Source of the DNA: Miscanthus floridulus
Taxonomy: Eukaryota; Streptophyta; Magnoliopsida; Poales; Poaceae
Length of the DNA stretch: 64,000 nt
Direction: 5' to 3'
Assembly: GCF_019320115.1 (NCBI RefSeq)
Contig: NC_089591.1
Location: 21,988,502-22,052,501, forward strand
Part shown: one piece after another, positions 41,916 through 55,400 of the stretch
How positions within the stretch are numbered: the first letter of the stretch is position 1
Layout: every line of letters begins with the position of its first letter
Translations under genes and position numbers: made by a program
Notes under the pieces: model-generated
Told to the model about the DNA's origin: nothing
Databases searched by the model: none
Seen by the model: the letters and a program-made list of their open reading frames with translations, nothing else

Positions 41916-42278
41916 CTTAGCTATAGTATCTAACTAGATACGTTAGCTCTCTATCTTTGATCATTTATGTAATGAACTCATAATTTAGTTCAATCTCCTG
42001 ATGTACCCTTTGATGTACTCTTGAAACCTTGCATGTAATCCATGTTGTGGTTGCACTTTTAATGAATGCCCAGTTGTGTTGGCAAACAGAATGCATTCCG
42101 AATGGCGTTAAGTAATTATATAATTGGTGATGTTATGGTTGTGGAAATGAATTATTGTGCCTCTATTTTATTGTACGAATTTAAATTCCCTCCAGTAAAT
42201 TCAGTTTGGCATAATTATACAATCCTTCTACAATTTTCTAACATCATCAATAATTGCTTATTGTTGCAATTCTAGGAG

Positions 42279-43238
42279 ATGCCTTGCACCTATTCTAGAG
42301 CCAGTGGGAATGGGAACGATGGTGCTAGGGGTAGTGGCTTGCATGGTGATGACAATGAAAATTTGCCACCACCGCCCCCACCCACTCTGATAGATTTGAT
42401 GGCTATGCTCATTGAAGGGCAATGTGCTATGGGTGAGGCTATGTGCACCATGGCACATCAAGTCACCCAGGGTAGACATCAGCGCCAGGGTGCAGAGCCA
42501 AACCAATACAGTGATTTCAAGGATTTCTAGGATACCAAGCCGCCTATTTTCAAGGTGGCTGAAAGAACCACTCCAAGCAGAGGAATGGTTCAACACACTT
42601 GAACAAAAGTTTCATTTGCTGAGGCTAACTAAGCAAATGAAAACTAAGTAAGCATCCCACCAGTTGTAGGGGCTTGTAGGCATTTGGTGCAGCCATCACT
42701 GAGCCACCCTGCCTGAGAATGCTCCAATTACCTGGAACTAGTTTAAAGCTGCTTTTAGGGGACATTATATTCCCTCGGGTCTTATGAGCATGAAACATAC
42801 ATAATTCATGAGGTTGACACAAGGTACCAAGAGCTTGACTAAATATCTACATGCTTTCAACAACCTAGTCAAGATATCTACATGCTTTTAACTCAGGAGA
42901 ATCAGAACAACATCTATTCAGCATCTAAGAATTGGAAGAGAGCCTATGAAGCAGGCCCTTCTTAGTCAAAAGCTCTAGTTGCTGCGAGACCTCAGTTTTG
43001 CCCACCTGCTCCCAAGTTTAGGCCACCTCAAAAAAAGGTGCAAACCATTCAGAACCATAATGTGTTTCGCAAGGCCTGTTTGGTTGCTCTACCAAAGGGT
43101 GGCATAGGACAGGGAAGTTCTAGTGTTCCACCCAGCAACCTACCATATTGGAACTACAACAAGCCCGACCATTCAGCAAGAAATTGCCCCTATCCCAAGA
43201 AGAACAACCAGAAGCATGGTAATTCCAATGTGCGTTAG
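42279..43238 (+). pseudogene. Gag of array D internal block 2, broken
   Basis: ATG 42279 starts MPCTYSRASGNGNDGARG, a Gly/Asn/Asp-rich start with a Pro run, as in element A. TAG at 42528 follows YSDFKDF, then DTKPPIFKVAE leads into the gag core, which is heavily frameshifted between 42560 and 42960. The knuckle near 43150 reads YWNYNKPDHSARNCP: two of three Cys in the CCHC box are Tyr. The frame ends at TAG 43236-43238, then reads through to protease. Confidence 0.82.
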
Positions 43239-43645
43239 GGACATGTGCACTATACCACTATTGAAGAAATTCCTGCCAGTGAAGTTTTTACTGTAGGTAC
43301 GTTTCTTGTGAACCAACATCACATAGTTGTTTTGTTTGATTCTGGGGCATCGCATTCATTTATGAATCAAACATTTGTATCCAAGCATAATTAGAGGGTA
43401 GCTACTATAGATAAGTGTAGTTACTGCATGAGTGCAACTAAAAATCAAATCACCACCAACCAAATAGTTAGAGATGTGCGCATCTCAATAAGCAACCAAG
43501 AGTATACCACAGATCTTGTAGTATTGCTAGGGTTGGGGATAGATGTAATCCTGGGAATAAAATGGATGAGTGGCCATGGAGTTCTTATTGATACTTCCAC
43601 TTGGGTGGTTATGTTAGGGAACCCGAAAGTAAGAATGCTTTCTTA
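43239..43645 (+). pseudogene. Protease of array D internal block 2
   Basis: VVLFDSGASHSFMNQTF near 43327 holds the catalytic DSG triad. It is followed by VLLGLGIDVILGIKWMSGHG, the closing motif of gypsy proteases, and LIDTSTWVVMLGNP. The frame changes twice (TAG at 43393 and a frameshift near 43625). It is collinear with 37475-37940. Confidence 0.82.
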
Positions 43646-43709
43646 GTACCACTTCACAGAGATTTTGACCTCTAGAATGTAGCTAATGCTATCTAACCCG
43701 TGACTATTG

Positions 43710-44945
43710 CTAACATTTCATGGAGGCCTTATAGGATGCCACCCAATGAATTAGCTAAGCTCAAAGTGCAATTGCAGGAGCTTCTTGAAAAGGGTCTCAT
43801 TTGACCTAGCTCATCATCGTAGGGTTGTCCTACCATATTCATGAAAAAGAAGGATAAATCTTTATAGATGCGTGTGGACTACCAACCCCTTAATGCGGTA
43901 ACAATCAAGAACAAGTATCCCTTGCCTTGGACTTGATATCTTGTTTGCTTAGCTATCATAGGCTAAAGTGTTCTCCAAGATTCGATTTGAGATTGGGGTA
44001 CCACCAGATTAAGATTAGGCTGAAACACATACCTAAGACTACCTTCTCTACTAGGTATGGTCTATATGAGTATCTTGTCATGTCTTTTGGGCTGACCAAT
44101 GCTCCTGTCTATTTCATGTATCTCATGAATTTGGTGTTCATGCTTGAACTTGATAAATTTGTGGTGGTGTTTATTGATGACATCTTAGTCTATTCTAAGA
44201 ATGTAGAAGATTGTGGAGAACACCTAAGAGTTGTCTTAACAAGGTTGCGAGAACATAAGATGTATGCTAAGTTTAGCAAATGCGAATTTTGGTTAAAGAA
44301 AGTAACTTTCCTAGATCATGTGTTATCTGAAGAAGGAATTTCTGTAGATCCTGGCAAAGTGCAAGAAGTTATGGATTGGAAGGCCCCGACCTCAGTTCAT
44401 GAAGTTTCGAGTTTCCTTGGGTTAGCAGGTTACTACCATCGTTTCATTCTAGACTTCTCTAAGATAGACAAGCCCATGACCAGATTGCTTCAGAAAGATG
44501 AGAAATGTGTGTGGACTCTAGGAGTGTGAAGCTGCTTTTCACACTTTACAGACTTTATTGACCACCGCTCTGGTTTTAGCACAGCCCGACATAGAAAAAC
44601 CATTTGATGTGTTTTGTGACATGTCTGGTACTAGTTTGGAATGTGTGCTCATGCAAGAGGGCCGAGTCATTGCCTATGCCTCGCATCAACTAAGGAAACA
44701 TGAGATTAATTACCCAACTCATGATTTAGAGCTAGCCGTGGTTGTTCATGCTTTGAAGATTTGGAGGCACTATTTGCTTGGCAATGTGTCACATTTACAC
44801 TGATCACAAGAGCCTCAAGTGCATCTTGATGAACCTGAGTTGAACATGAGACAAATAAGGTGGTTGGAGCTAATCAAGGATTACAACCTAGAAGTGCATT
44901 ATCATCCGGGCAAGGCAAATGTAGTTGCAGATGCTTTGAGCCAGA
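43710..44945 (+). pseudogene. Reverse transcriptase and RNase H of array D, broken
   Basis: Blocks in order: PYRMPPNELAKLK near 43730, [10 protein letters not shown] near 43986, [15 protein letters not shown] near 44071, and the catalytic [12 protein letters not shown] near 44161. KFSKCEFWL, then [20 protein letters not shown] near 44411 follow. RNase H has [15 protein letters not shown] near 44611 (Met where Ala is usual) and [17 protein letters not shown] near 44728. A deletion near 44787 shifts the frame; the tail LEVHYHPGKANVVADALS near 44888 is in another frame. The RT region before 43927 has stops and a small deletion. A full set of RT motifs is recognisable but not in one frame. Confidence 0.9.
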
Positions 44946-46455
44946 AGTATTATGGCAAACCATTGCTGGAAGATGGCTTCAACCTACTGCATCTTGAAGT
45001 TTTACATAATCTCACTATCAGTTGCTCTCTTGAAGCTAAGGTAATGGAAATAAAAAAGACTGACATGGGTATATTTCATGTCAAGAGAAAGATGGAAGAA
45101 GAAAAGACTAAACATTTTAGATTAGATGTGAGAGGTGTACTCTGGTTTAAGGATAGACTTGTTGTACCTAAAGATAGAGAACTTAGAAATCAAATCTTAG
45201 ATGAAGCACACTCTTCTAAATTCTCCATCCACCCTGGTAGTAGCAAGATATACCAGGATATGAAACCTAGTTTTGGTGGACAAAGATGAAGAAAGAGATT
45301 GCAGCATATGTGGCTAGATGTGATACTTGCTGCCGAGTCAAAGTCGTTCATTGAAACCCACAGGGCTACTTGAACCACTGCCTGTTCTAGGTTGGAAATG
45401 GGAAGAAATCAACATGGACTTCATTATTGGTCTTCCAACCACCTAGAAAGGTAATGATTCCATCTAGGTAATTGTGGACCATCTGATGAAGTCTACACAT
45501 TTCATTCCAATTTAGACAGTTTACCACCCACATCAATATGCAGAGCTATATATCACCCACATAGTGCGATTGCATCAGGATACCTAGAACCATTGTGTCT
45601 GATAGAGGTCCATAGTTTGTAAATCATTTTTTGAAACATTTGCATAATCAGTTGGGTACCAAATGGATCCAAAGTTCTGCTTATCACCGTCAAACTGTTG
45701 GGTAAATAGAGCGAGTAAATCAAATTCTTGAAGACATGTTAAGGGCCTATGTAATATCTTTAAATGGTTTAGGGGAGAAATGGCTACCTTTGTCTGAGTT
45801 CTCCTATAACAATAACTATCAATTAAGCATCAAGATGGCCCCTTTTGAGGCTTTATATGGCCGCAAGTGTAGAACTCTGAATTGGGTTGAGCCAGGCGAA
45901 AGAAGGTATTATGGTATTGACTTTGTCAAAGAAGCCGAAGAGCAAGTTCAGATTATTCAGCAACATTTGGAAGTTGCTCAATCAAGACAGAAGAGTTATG
46001 CGGACAAGAGAAGGAGTCCTCTTGTATTTGAAGTTGGTGATTACGTGTACCTAAAAGTATCACCGATGTAAAAAGGTACAACGATTTGGTGTGAAGCGAA
46101 AGCTGGCACCGTGGTATGTGGGCCCATACAAAATTATTGAGCAATGTGGACCAAAGGTTATAGACTCCAACTACCACTAGAGATGAGCGCCATCTTCAAT
46201 GTTTTCTGTCTCTCAATTGAAGAAATGTCTTCTTGTACCTAAAGAAGCCATTGAACCCACTAGTGTCAAGATCCAGTCTGATTTGACACATGAAAAAAAC
46301 CTATCTGGGTGATAGAAGAAATGGAGAGTGACTAGAAGTAAGGTGGTTAAGTTCTTTAAAGTGGTGTGGAACAACCATAGAGAGCAAGATGCAACGTGGG
46401 AAAGGGACGATTTTCTGTGTGACACCTACCCCACTTTCTATAAGGATAGGTAGGT
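44946..46455 (+). pseudogene. Integrase and chromodomain-like tail of array D, broken
   Basis: HSSKFSIHPGSSKIYQDM near 45211 and CDTCC near 45325 form the HHCC zinc domain across a frameshift near 45270. The DDE core shows MDFIIGLP near 45416, VSDRGP near 45597 and IERVNQ near 45708. TAG codons lie at 45444 and 45465 at the same codons as in element A, plus TAG in the RGPxF box near 45612. KMAPFEALYGRKC near 45832 and VYLKVSPM near 46047 lead to a C-terminal part in several frames. KFFKVVWNNHREQDATWERD near 46340 is a chromodomain-like segment ending at TAG 46453-46455. Confidence 0.88.
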
Positions 46456-46463
46456 CTTCCCAT

Positions 46464-46499
46464 TCTTGGGACGAGATTTCTATAAGGGAGGAGGGGCTA
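46464..46499 (+). other. Pre-PPT box and polypurine tract of array D
   Basis: CTTGGGACGAGATTTCT precedes AAGGGAGGAGGGGCTA, which abuts LTR 3 at 46500. The box matches the one before the polypurine tract of element A. Confidence 0.8.
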
Positions 46500-49400
46500 T
46501 GACACCCTAGTGTTAAGCATGGATTTGGCATTGGCATTGCATGAGTGCAAGTATCATTGAGCATTCATGAGCATGAGCATGTTAAATTCTATCTTCAATA
46601 TCTTGCATATATCACATGTGACGCCTCTTAAATTTATACCTAGGCTAGGGTTTACATGTGATCAATGTATGAAATGCTTGTGGGACCCTAGTAGTACCTT
46701 AAACATGTTATAATGTCACATGGAACAACTTTGGTATTCATGACATGGACCAATTTGGCCTCTAAATCATGATTATAGTGTAAGCTACCATTTTCATGTT
46801 GCATGTTTGACCAAAGTTGAACTATACACTAGAGACTTTTCATGGATGTGCACCCTAAATCAAAGTTGTAGTAATTGACTAGGGTAACAACTTTTATTTT
46901 TGGGTCAAGACCTAATTTGGTGCATAGCATGCTCTAAAATAGTGCATAAGTAGCAAGAAATACTGTTATAGCACTTCGAAAATTTTCTAAGTCTGGGAGT
47001 GATTTACATTTTCAATGTACCTGTGTTTGACGTGCTGTAGTTTGTAAACTATGCCAATCTAGACCAAACTCATTTAAGCAAAGTTGGAGTACTCATGAAG
47101 CTCTACAACTTTGATTATTACAGTTTTCGCTGAATCACATTGGTTTGAGAGATAGAGAGTGAGGAAGGAGGCGGTTTTAGTCGAACTGAAACGACATTAG
47201 CCGATTCAGATCAGGCCGATGGTCACTGACCATCATCAAGTCACGCTCACCATTTGGCGGTCATACGCCGGCGCGTGTGACACCCTAGGTGTTAGGCTTG
47301 CATAATTTCACTTGCATTGCATGAGCATAATCATCAAGGATTCATATATAAGCTTTTACATATTAAACATACAACTGAAACATGTGAAACATGTCGTGTT
47401 ATTTTATGGTTCCCTATGTGTATGCTTATGATCATGTGTGAATAAGTGTAAATGGTTGATGTTGGTCACTAAAGCACCTTACCTACACTTAGGGTGACTA
47501 ATGAAACAATGTTCATATAGATCACTTTATCTAATAAAGCTGATATGCTTGTTGACCTAGGAAGTATTATATGTATCCAATGTATGAAGTGCTTGTGTGA
47601 CCTTAGGAACAACTTAAACATGTTTAGAATGTCACTATGAACAACGTTGGTATTCATGACTAGGGCTAGTTTGGTCTCTAAGTCATAGTTATAGTGTAAG
47701 TCATCATTTGAAAGTGGTATGTTTGACCTAGGTTGAACTATGTCATAGATCCTTTGCATGGATGTGTACCCTAAAGCAAAGTTGTAGTATTTGATTAGAG
47801 CAACAACTTTTATTTTTGTGTCATAGGCTAGTTCAGCTCCTAACGTGCTTGAATTTGGCTCACAAGAATCAACATTTCACTATTTTTAGCACTTAGGAAA
47901 TTTTGCTAAGTCACTTGAACTGACAGTGTTGACGTAGCCGACTTTGTGATGATTTAACTCAAAAACCATTGCAAATTAGAAGATGGTTTCTTAATCAATT
48001 TTGTAGCTGGTACATAGCTCTACAAATCTTGTTTTAACATTGTGCACTAATTCACCACCATTTAGGATTTAGAAGGGATGGAAAACGCGTTGTTAGGCTC
48101 GCCATCGGGCTCTAATGGACGCCGCGTCACCCGTCGAGGTGGCCAACCGTGGCCAGAGACATGCCTGCCATGTGCTACCGCTGGCCGGCATTGGGCCCTC
48201 GCGCGTAGCGTGCTGGCACACATTATCTATGAAGTCACGCGCCTCATTTCGCACTCACGCGCTCACTCTCTCCCTCTCCATAGCTCTCTCTCGCTCCCGT
48301 CGTGGAGAACCGAGCACCGTCGAGCACCCACACCACTCCACCTGTCGCCTAGCGCCCGGTCCACCATACCATTGTTGCCTCCATCTAGCTAGCCACTTTG
48401 CCATGTTCCCCTCTACCTCCTCGACGTGTTTCTAGTACTAGACGAGCTATGGTGAGGGTGAAATCACCATTCCCAGTCCTCGCTGGAGAGCTTGGCTTCC
48501 ACGGCAGCCTCCACGATGAGCTCACCGCTGCTTGGCTCATGTGCACATTGCTTTTGATTCCTTGCATTAGAGCTTGGTCAGGTTGTAGACTAGCTAGTGG
48601 CATGACCTCACCATGAATGGATGCTTTGTCGGCGTGGAACACGACGCGCAGCGCAGTCGTGCTATTACCGTCGTGCCACCGCGCATGTGGGCAGATCTCA
48701 TCGGAGCATCCCTGCCTAGCCTAGGTAGTCGCAATAGGGTCATGCCATCACCACAGAGCTTGTGCACTGCTCATCTAGCCATGCCATGGTCGGAGATGGT
48801 CGACGCACCTCTATGCAGCACTGCGCGTGCCACCATGGCTGGCGGCGAGCATGCTCCGTTACATCTGTACTACCACCACCTATGTTAGTCGATGCGGCTT
48901 GGCGAGTAGGTCATGTAGGTGTGGTTGGTTTCGCCAGAGATCTCGCCATCGGTGAGATAACACCATTTGGGCACCTTGCTCTATCTTTGAGTCACTGACC
49001 GGTGGATCCCGCTCATCCATGGGTCCCCTCTGTCAGCGACTACTATTTAGGGTTTCTGATATTTCTTTCACATATTTTTGTAATAACTATGAAAAATCAT
49101 AAGTTGAGTTGTAGAAGTCCATTTTTGGTGAACCAAATTTTGTTGTGTTCCTTATGAACTATAGTATTTTATAAAAATATAAGATGTACAGTTTCTAGTA
49201 TTTTTTATTAGTGAATAAAATATAGCTAGATAAGTGCTTTTTGAATGTTTACAGTTTTGTAAAATTTGTAACTTGAGCTAGGAATGTGATAAAATTATGA
49301 TTCCAATTTTTCTGGACTTGTATTGACATGCTCTAGCTAGGAAAAATAGTAAGTCTACAGTAAACTTGATTGAAATATGATCTTTCTATTTATTTATTAA

Positions 49401-52400
49401 TAAATGGTGTTTACTGAGGAAAATTATAGGGATATAGGTTAGTAATATTTTTTCCTACAATTTTTTGTATAGTATTATGGCACTATTGTGAAGCTAAGAA
49501 AAATATAGAATCTATTGTTTGACACTTTTCTATAGGGTTAACTATTTTTACTAAAATAGACCCTGCTAGTTTGTCATGTTTTTATAGGATGTTATACATG
49601 TCCAAATGGTATGAATTTTTTACAGTAGTCTATTGTGAGCACTAGGAAGCTATATAAATTGTATGAGAATTTATTGTGCACATTCCTTATATGTTTGTTA
49701 TTTCCCCTAATTATCTAATTAAATTAATAAAGGCATTTAAATCAATAGATTGTGCTTGACCATGCTGTTTTTCTATAGGTGCTTGTGTTGCATATGAACT
49801 GTTGTTATTAACAGTGAGGCTTAGAAGCAATCAGTGGTTTGCAACTAATTAATTATTGGTTTATAATTCAAATGAATGGCTGCATGTATAGTTTCAGTTG
49901 TGTGGATGATTTCATGTTCATAATGGCCTTTTCTATAAAACTTGTTAATAACAAAGTTGTAGATAACTTACTAACCTACCTTGTGTTAAATTTCATGGTC
50001 ATAGGCCTAAGGGTTTAAGAGTTTTGGTTGTTAGAAGTTTGTTGTCTGAAATGTTTACTTTTGGGACAGATTTGATTAACTGAATTGTTTGACCTAGAGA
50101 ACTGTTGAATCACCTTAAGAGTATTAAAAGAAAGTGGTAAACAATTTCATAACCTTTCTAGAATATCCACAACCATATGATTTCAATGTATATTACTCCA
50201 GTTATGGTTAAAACAAGTAGCTATTGTTTTGTAGTTTGGTAAATGAATTGCAGAGGTGTTTGCTTAAGTAATAGAGAAGAGATATGCACCTACTCAGTAG
50301 AATAGGATGCACTTGTTATTACTTTAACACCAAGCTATTGAAAATACTTACAAGGATGCATTCATCACATTTTATCATATTATATGTGTCATCACACATG
50401 CATTCGTGATATCTTATTCCATGATCATGCATATAGGATCGATCGAGGAGATAACGTTGCTGGAATTCAATGAAGAAGAGTAAGGGGATCAGTAGGAGAC
50501 TCCTCAAGCCACAGCTCTAGGAGAAGAGGAGTAGACTCCCGAAGAGCTCCCTAAGTGCCCAAATCACCGCCCCACCTCTTTCCTCAAAGGCAAGCCCTAG
50601 AGCATTCTAAGTCTCCCATTGTTTTATAAAATACTACTTGAGTCCTTTATGTTTGATGCATTAGATTATAAGAGTTGATTGGAAACACTTGATGCATAGA
50701 ACTACCTTTTCTAGTTACATATACCTTTAATCCTATATAGGTCCATGATCGAATATATGCTTATCCATGCTTAGATCGGTAGAAGTCAGGTGATTTCCTA
50801 TCACCTACGAGATTTAGGTGGATACCAAAGCATGGTTGGCTATATTTGCTATCATGGAAAAGAACCATGGGGTAATGTAAATGGAGGCTAGGGTGGAGTC
50901 GATGGGTGGGTTGCCTCATGTGATTCTATCTATGCCAATTAAGGACCATACATTGTTGGCACTTTTTGACAAGATTGAACACTTGCTTATCACTTAGTTG
51001 GCCGGATAACTAGTTTCGACCATGAAGCCAAGTAGCTCAACTCAGGCTGGGCCCCATTTTATAAAAGTGCGCACTCTAGATGTTAGTAAGGATGTGCGGG
51101 GAGCCAGCCATGAGCTCAAGGGTAGGGTAGTCCTGATCATCCTGGCAGCTAGTTGTCCCTGATTATGTAGCGCTAGGTGAACCCACAAAATGTGTACTTG
51201 AGTTGTACCAAAGGTGACCGTTGATCTGGTCTACCTAGGTTTGTGTTAGGAATAAATTCCTAGCTGGTTGAAATCGATTTGAATCACCATCTCTCCTAGA
51301 TAGTGAGAAACTTGGCTAGTCCCAACATCGTAGTAACTGTATTATGGAATGTGATGGCTTGGATAAACATGGAATTACTACACCTGCTATGGTTACTATT
51401 GTATGTTATCAAATGATATACTACATGTTTGGCACAGGATAGTTGCTAACCTAGAGATGAATAGCTATAATTAACTTGATGACTAAACTATAATTGTATA
51501 ACTGAGTTAATCGCTTTTTATGCAAAATGTTGTCAAGCTACCTCTACTTATAAAGCCTTGCATAATCCTTGGAGTCAATTTATTTCTGGTTTATGATGGG
51601 TAAGTCTAGCTGAGTACCTTCTCGTACTCAGGGTTTTTATTCCCATTGTTGAAGATGGTACCGTCTATCATGGCTATTGCAAGAACTGCTTCTATCCTGC
51701 CGTGGATGAGGAGTGAGCCTGAGGCAGACATCTTTAATATTCCCTCTATTATGCTTTTGTGGATTATGATCAAGAGTTGGCACTATATTTGAACTTTGTT
51801 GACAAATACTAGTTTTGAACTTAATTTGCTTCTGCTACTATCTATCGAACTTGGTTTGTAATAACTCTATTTTGTACTCTGATGAATGAACTGTATTTGT
51901 GAACTTTATGTAACATGTGACATGTATGTTGAATCATGTACGATCTTGGTTGTATGTGGTCGTTTATCGAGACCCGTTGTGGTACTCGATGGACTACCAG
52001 GGTTTATATGGGCTTAACTATGACAGTGCGACCGCTTGTGGGCTACCAATATACTTGTGCTCTTATAAATTGGTCAGTTCTGCGATAGCACGTGCCACAC
52101 TAGTCTGGCCGAGGAGGGCTTCAACATCAGCCATGACACGCCCGTCTGCTCTCTGTCGCTCATTTCCTCTCCCTCACTCAGTCTCGCATTCACAAAGGTG
52201 ACGCCTAGCTCGCCATTGCCGCCACCAGCTTTGCCACCACGTAATGCCACCATCGCCACACTATTTTCCAATTGAGTGTGTCAATAGCTCCACCTTGCTC
52301 CGTGCTTCAATCGCTACCCCTTTGCCAAAGCCTTTCAAGTCTAGGTATGGGCGCATTGCCAGTTTCTACCACCGGTGGTCTCGCTGGAGCACCATCGAGC

Positions 52401-55400
52401 TCCAAGCTCGTCGTGGCCAACGCAAGCTTAAGCCTTTTCATGCTTTCTCTCTCTTGTCTTATCAATTCTATAGGTCATATGAACTCACACCGGTAACCAT
52501 TTAGAAGCTACCTCCCTAACGGTGACGAAACATGGCCGCACATTGCCGTGACATCACCTGCCGCCACAGGCATGCACACTGGTCGGAGCTCACCGCTGCC
52601 TCACTAGAACCCTAACCACCCTAGATAACTTCATTAGGATTCTACGAAGCCAGTAGCGCACCTCACCGTAGCATAAGATGGCCGGAAGAACTCTGGTGTA
52701 CCACTGTGCTACCTCCACCGTCCGCCATTGCCATCAGCGAGCCATCTTCGATGAACCCAAGGTCACATCATCACCACCAATCGACGCAGCTTGATGAGGG
52801 GAACATGTTGGGGTCACCGTCGTCACCGATGATCTCTTCACTAGGCAAGATAGGGCTGGCTGGAGCGCCTCCCCTACCTCGGTATCACTGACCAGCGGGC
52901 CCCATCTGTCAGTCTCTGTGTGTTCTTTGATTTCTTATTTATTTCCATAGATTTGAATGCATGTTTCAAAAATTCATAAGTAGAGTTGTAGATGTCCATT
53001 TTGGAGAACCAAATTTTGTTGGATTCATCATGAAGAGTACTATTTGATAAAAATATGAAACCTACTATTTGGGATGTTTTTCTAGGATAAATAAATGGAG
53101 CTAGATAAGTGCTTTTAAATTGTTTTCAACCTTGTAAAATGCTTAACTAGAGCTAGGAAAGTGATAAAATTGTGATTCCAATTTTGTTGATATTGTGTTG
53201 ACATGATTTAGATAAGAAAAATACTAAACCTGTAATAAGCATATTTGGAATATGGTCTTCCTATTTAATCTTACATAATTGCTAGTTTCTAGTGAAAATA
53301 AATGGGGTGAAAATACATAACTAATGATCATGAAAAATTTACACAGTGTTATGGTGCTAGGATGAATGTAAGAAAAATATGAAATATGTTGTTTGACACT
53401 TTTCACTAGGCTAAACTATTTTTGCTAAAATAAGCCTATGCAACTTGTCATTTTTGTAGAGATGGCTATACTTATCCAAATGGCATGCAGTTTGTGCAGT
53501 AGACTTTTGGGGTCATATGTAGGCTATTGTAATTTTCTCAGAATTTATTGTGCAATTTTGATATATTTTCCTTATTTCACCTTAGTGTCCAAATAAATTA
53601 ATAAAGGTATTTAAATAATTTATTTGGGATTGACCATTATGTTTTCTAGAGTGTATTTGATGCCTATGAACTATTGGTACAACTGGTGATGTCCAATTTT
53701 GATTGCTTGTAAGCAGTGAAATATTAATTGTTGTATAATTCAATTTTAGTGACTGTTTGGACAGTTTCAGTTGTTAAGTAAATTGCATGGGTAAGGTGAT
53801 GTTTGCTATGAATCTTGTCAATAACAAAGTTGTATATAATGTACTTATCTTGCTTGTGTCAAATTTTCATGGCAATAGGCTAAATGGTTTGAGAGTTATA
53901 GCTGTTAGAAGTTGATCTCCCAAAATGCTTACTCTCTGGAATTTCTAGATAGATCTGGGAAATTGTCTTGTTTGACTAGGATAGAGGTTGAATCACCTTT
54001 TGGTGATTAACTAAAAGTTGTAGGAAATTTTATAAGATTTCCAAAAAGTCTAAGATCATAGCATTTGGTTGAGTAGAACTCCAGTTATGATCTAAACTTG
54101 TAGCTACTATGTTGTGGTCCAGAAATGGACTTAGTGTGGATTCTTGAAATTTCTAGAGAAGAGATATGCACCTACTCAGTGAATAAGAATTTAACTTTGT
54201 TATCATCCTAATGACCTCATATGATAGTCATCATTTAACCATGCACATTATCATGTCATATCATCCATGACCCTTCTTATGCATTCATGATTCTCACTTT
54301 TTGCATGTGCATGCAATAGGTGCGACAGAAGAAATCACCATGTTGGAGTACTAGGCTGATCCCTAGGAAGAGCATCAGGAAGTGCAACAATAGGAGGCCC
54401 TAGGAGAAGGCGAGCCCAATGGTGAACAGTTGCCCAAGTGTCCAGATCATCAGCCCTCAACCTTTGTGAAAGGTAAGCCCCAGAGCATTCTAAGCCTCCT
54501 ATGTTTTCAAACTATCAACTTGAGTCCTTTATGTTGATGCATTAAGAACTACGAGTTGATTGGAAATACTTGTTGCATATATCTTCCTTGTTTAGATATA
54601 TATATCTTGAATCATATGTAGGTCTAGGATCGAATATATGCTTAGCCATGCTTAGTCAGTAGAAGTCAGGTGATTACCTGTCACCTACATGATATAGGCT
54701 GATAACTAATCACGGTTGGATATATTTGCTAGCGTAGAAATAACCATGTGTCAATGAATAAAGGAGACTAGATGGGATCATGATAGAGAAGCAACAAGGC
54801 ATGGAGGTCTTGGTTGCCTAGTTATCCCCATCTGTGTCAATTAAGGACTAATTCGTTGTATGTCCTTATGTCATGTTGAACACATGCCTAGCACTTAGCT
54901 AGCTAGATTCGATGATACAACCGCGAAGCTTGAGTATCTCAATTTAGGCTAGGGCCCTAATAAGTGGAAGAGCGCACACTAGAGGTAGTAATGATGTGCG
55001 AAGAGCCTAATGGTGTGAGTCCAAGGGTGGGTTCGAGTCCCAATCTTCCTAGTAGATTGGTAGAATCTTGAGGGTGTGGCGCTGATCAGACCCATGAGTT
55101 AGTCCTGAATTGTACCAAAGGTGACCTAAGGCTACCATCATGGGGTGTGCCTTGGTTTGTGTTAGGAATAAATTCCCTAGCTGGGTAGGAATCGATTTGA
55201 ATCATCGCCTCTCCTAGATAGTGAGAACTTGATTGAGCAGCGGCAACGTAGAAACACTAATTGAAACTTGGTGGTTATGATGATTGCTCAAATTATTATA
55301 CCGGATATGGTTACTAATGCTTGTTAGATTAATCAAGTGATTGCTCTAATATAGGTGCTAATCTAGATATGCTTAATTGAGTAGGTATTAAAATTGATGC

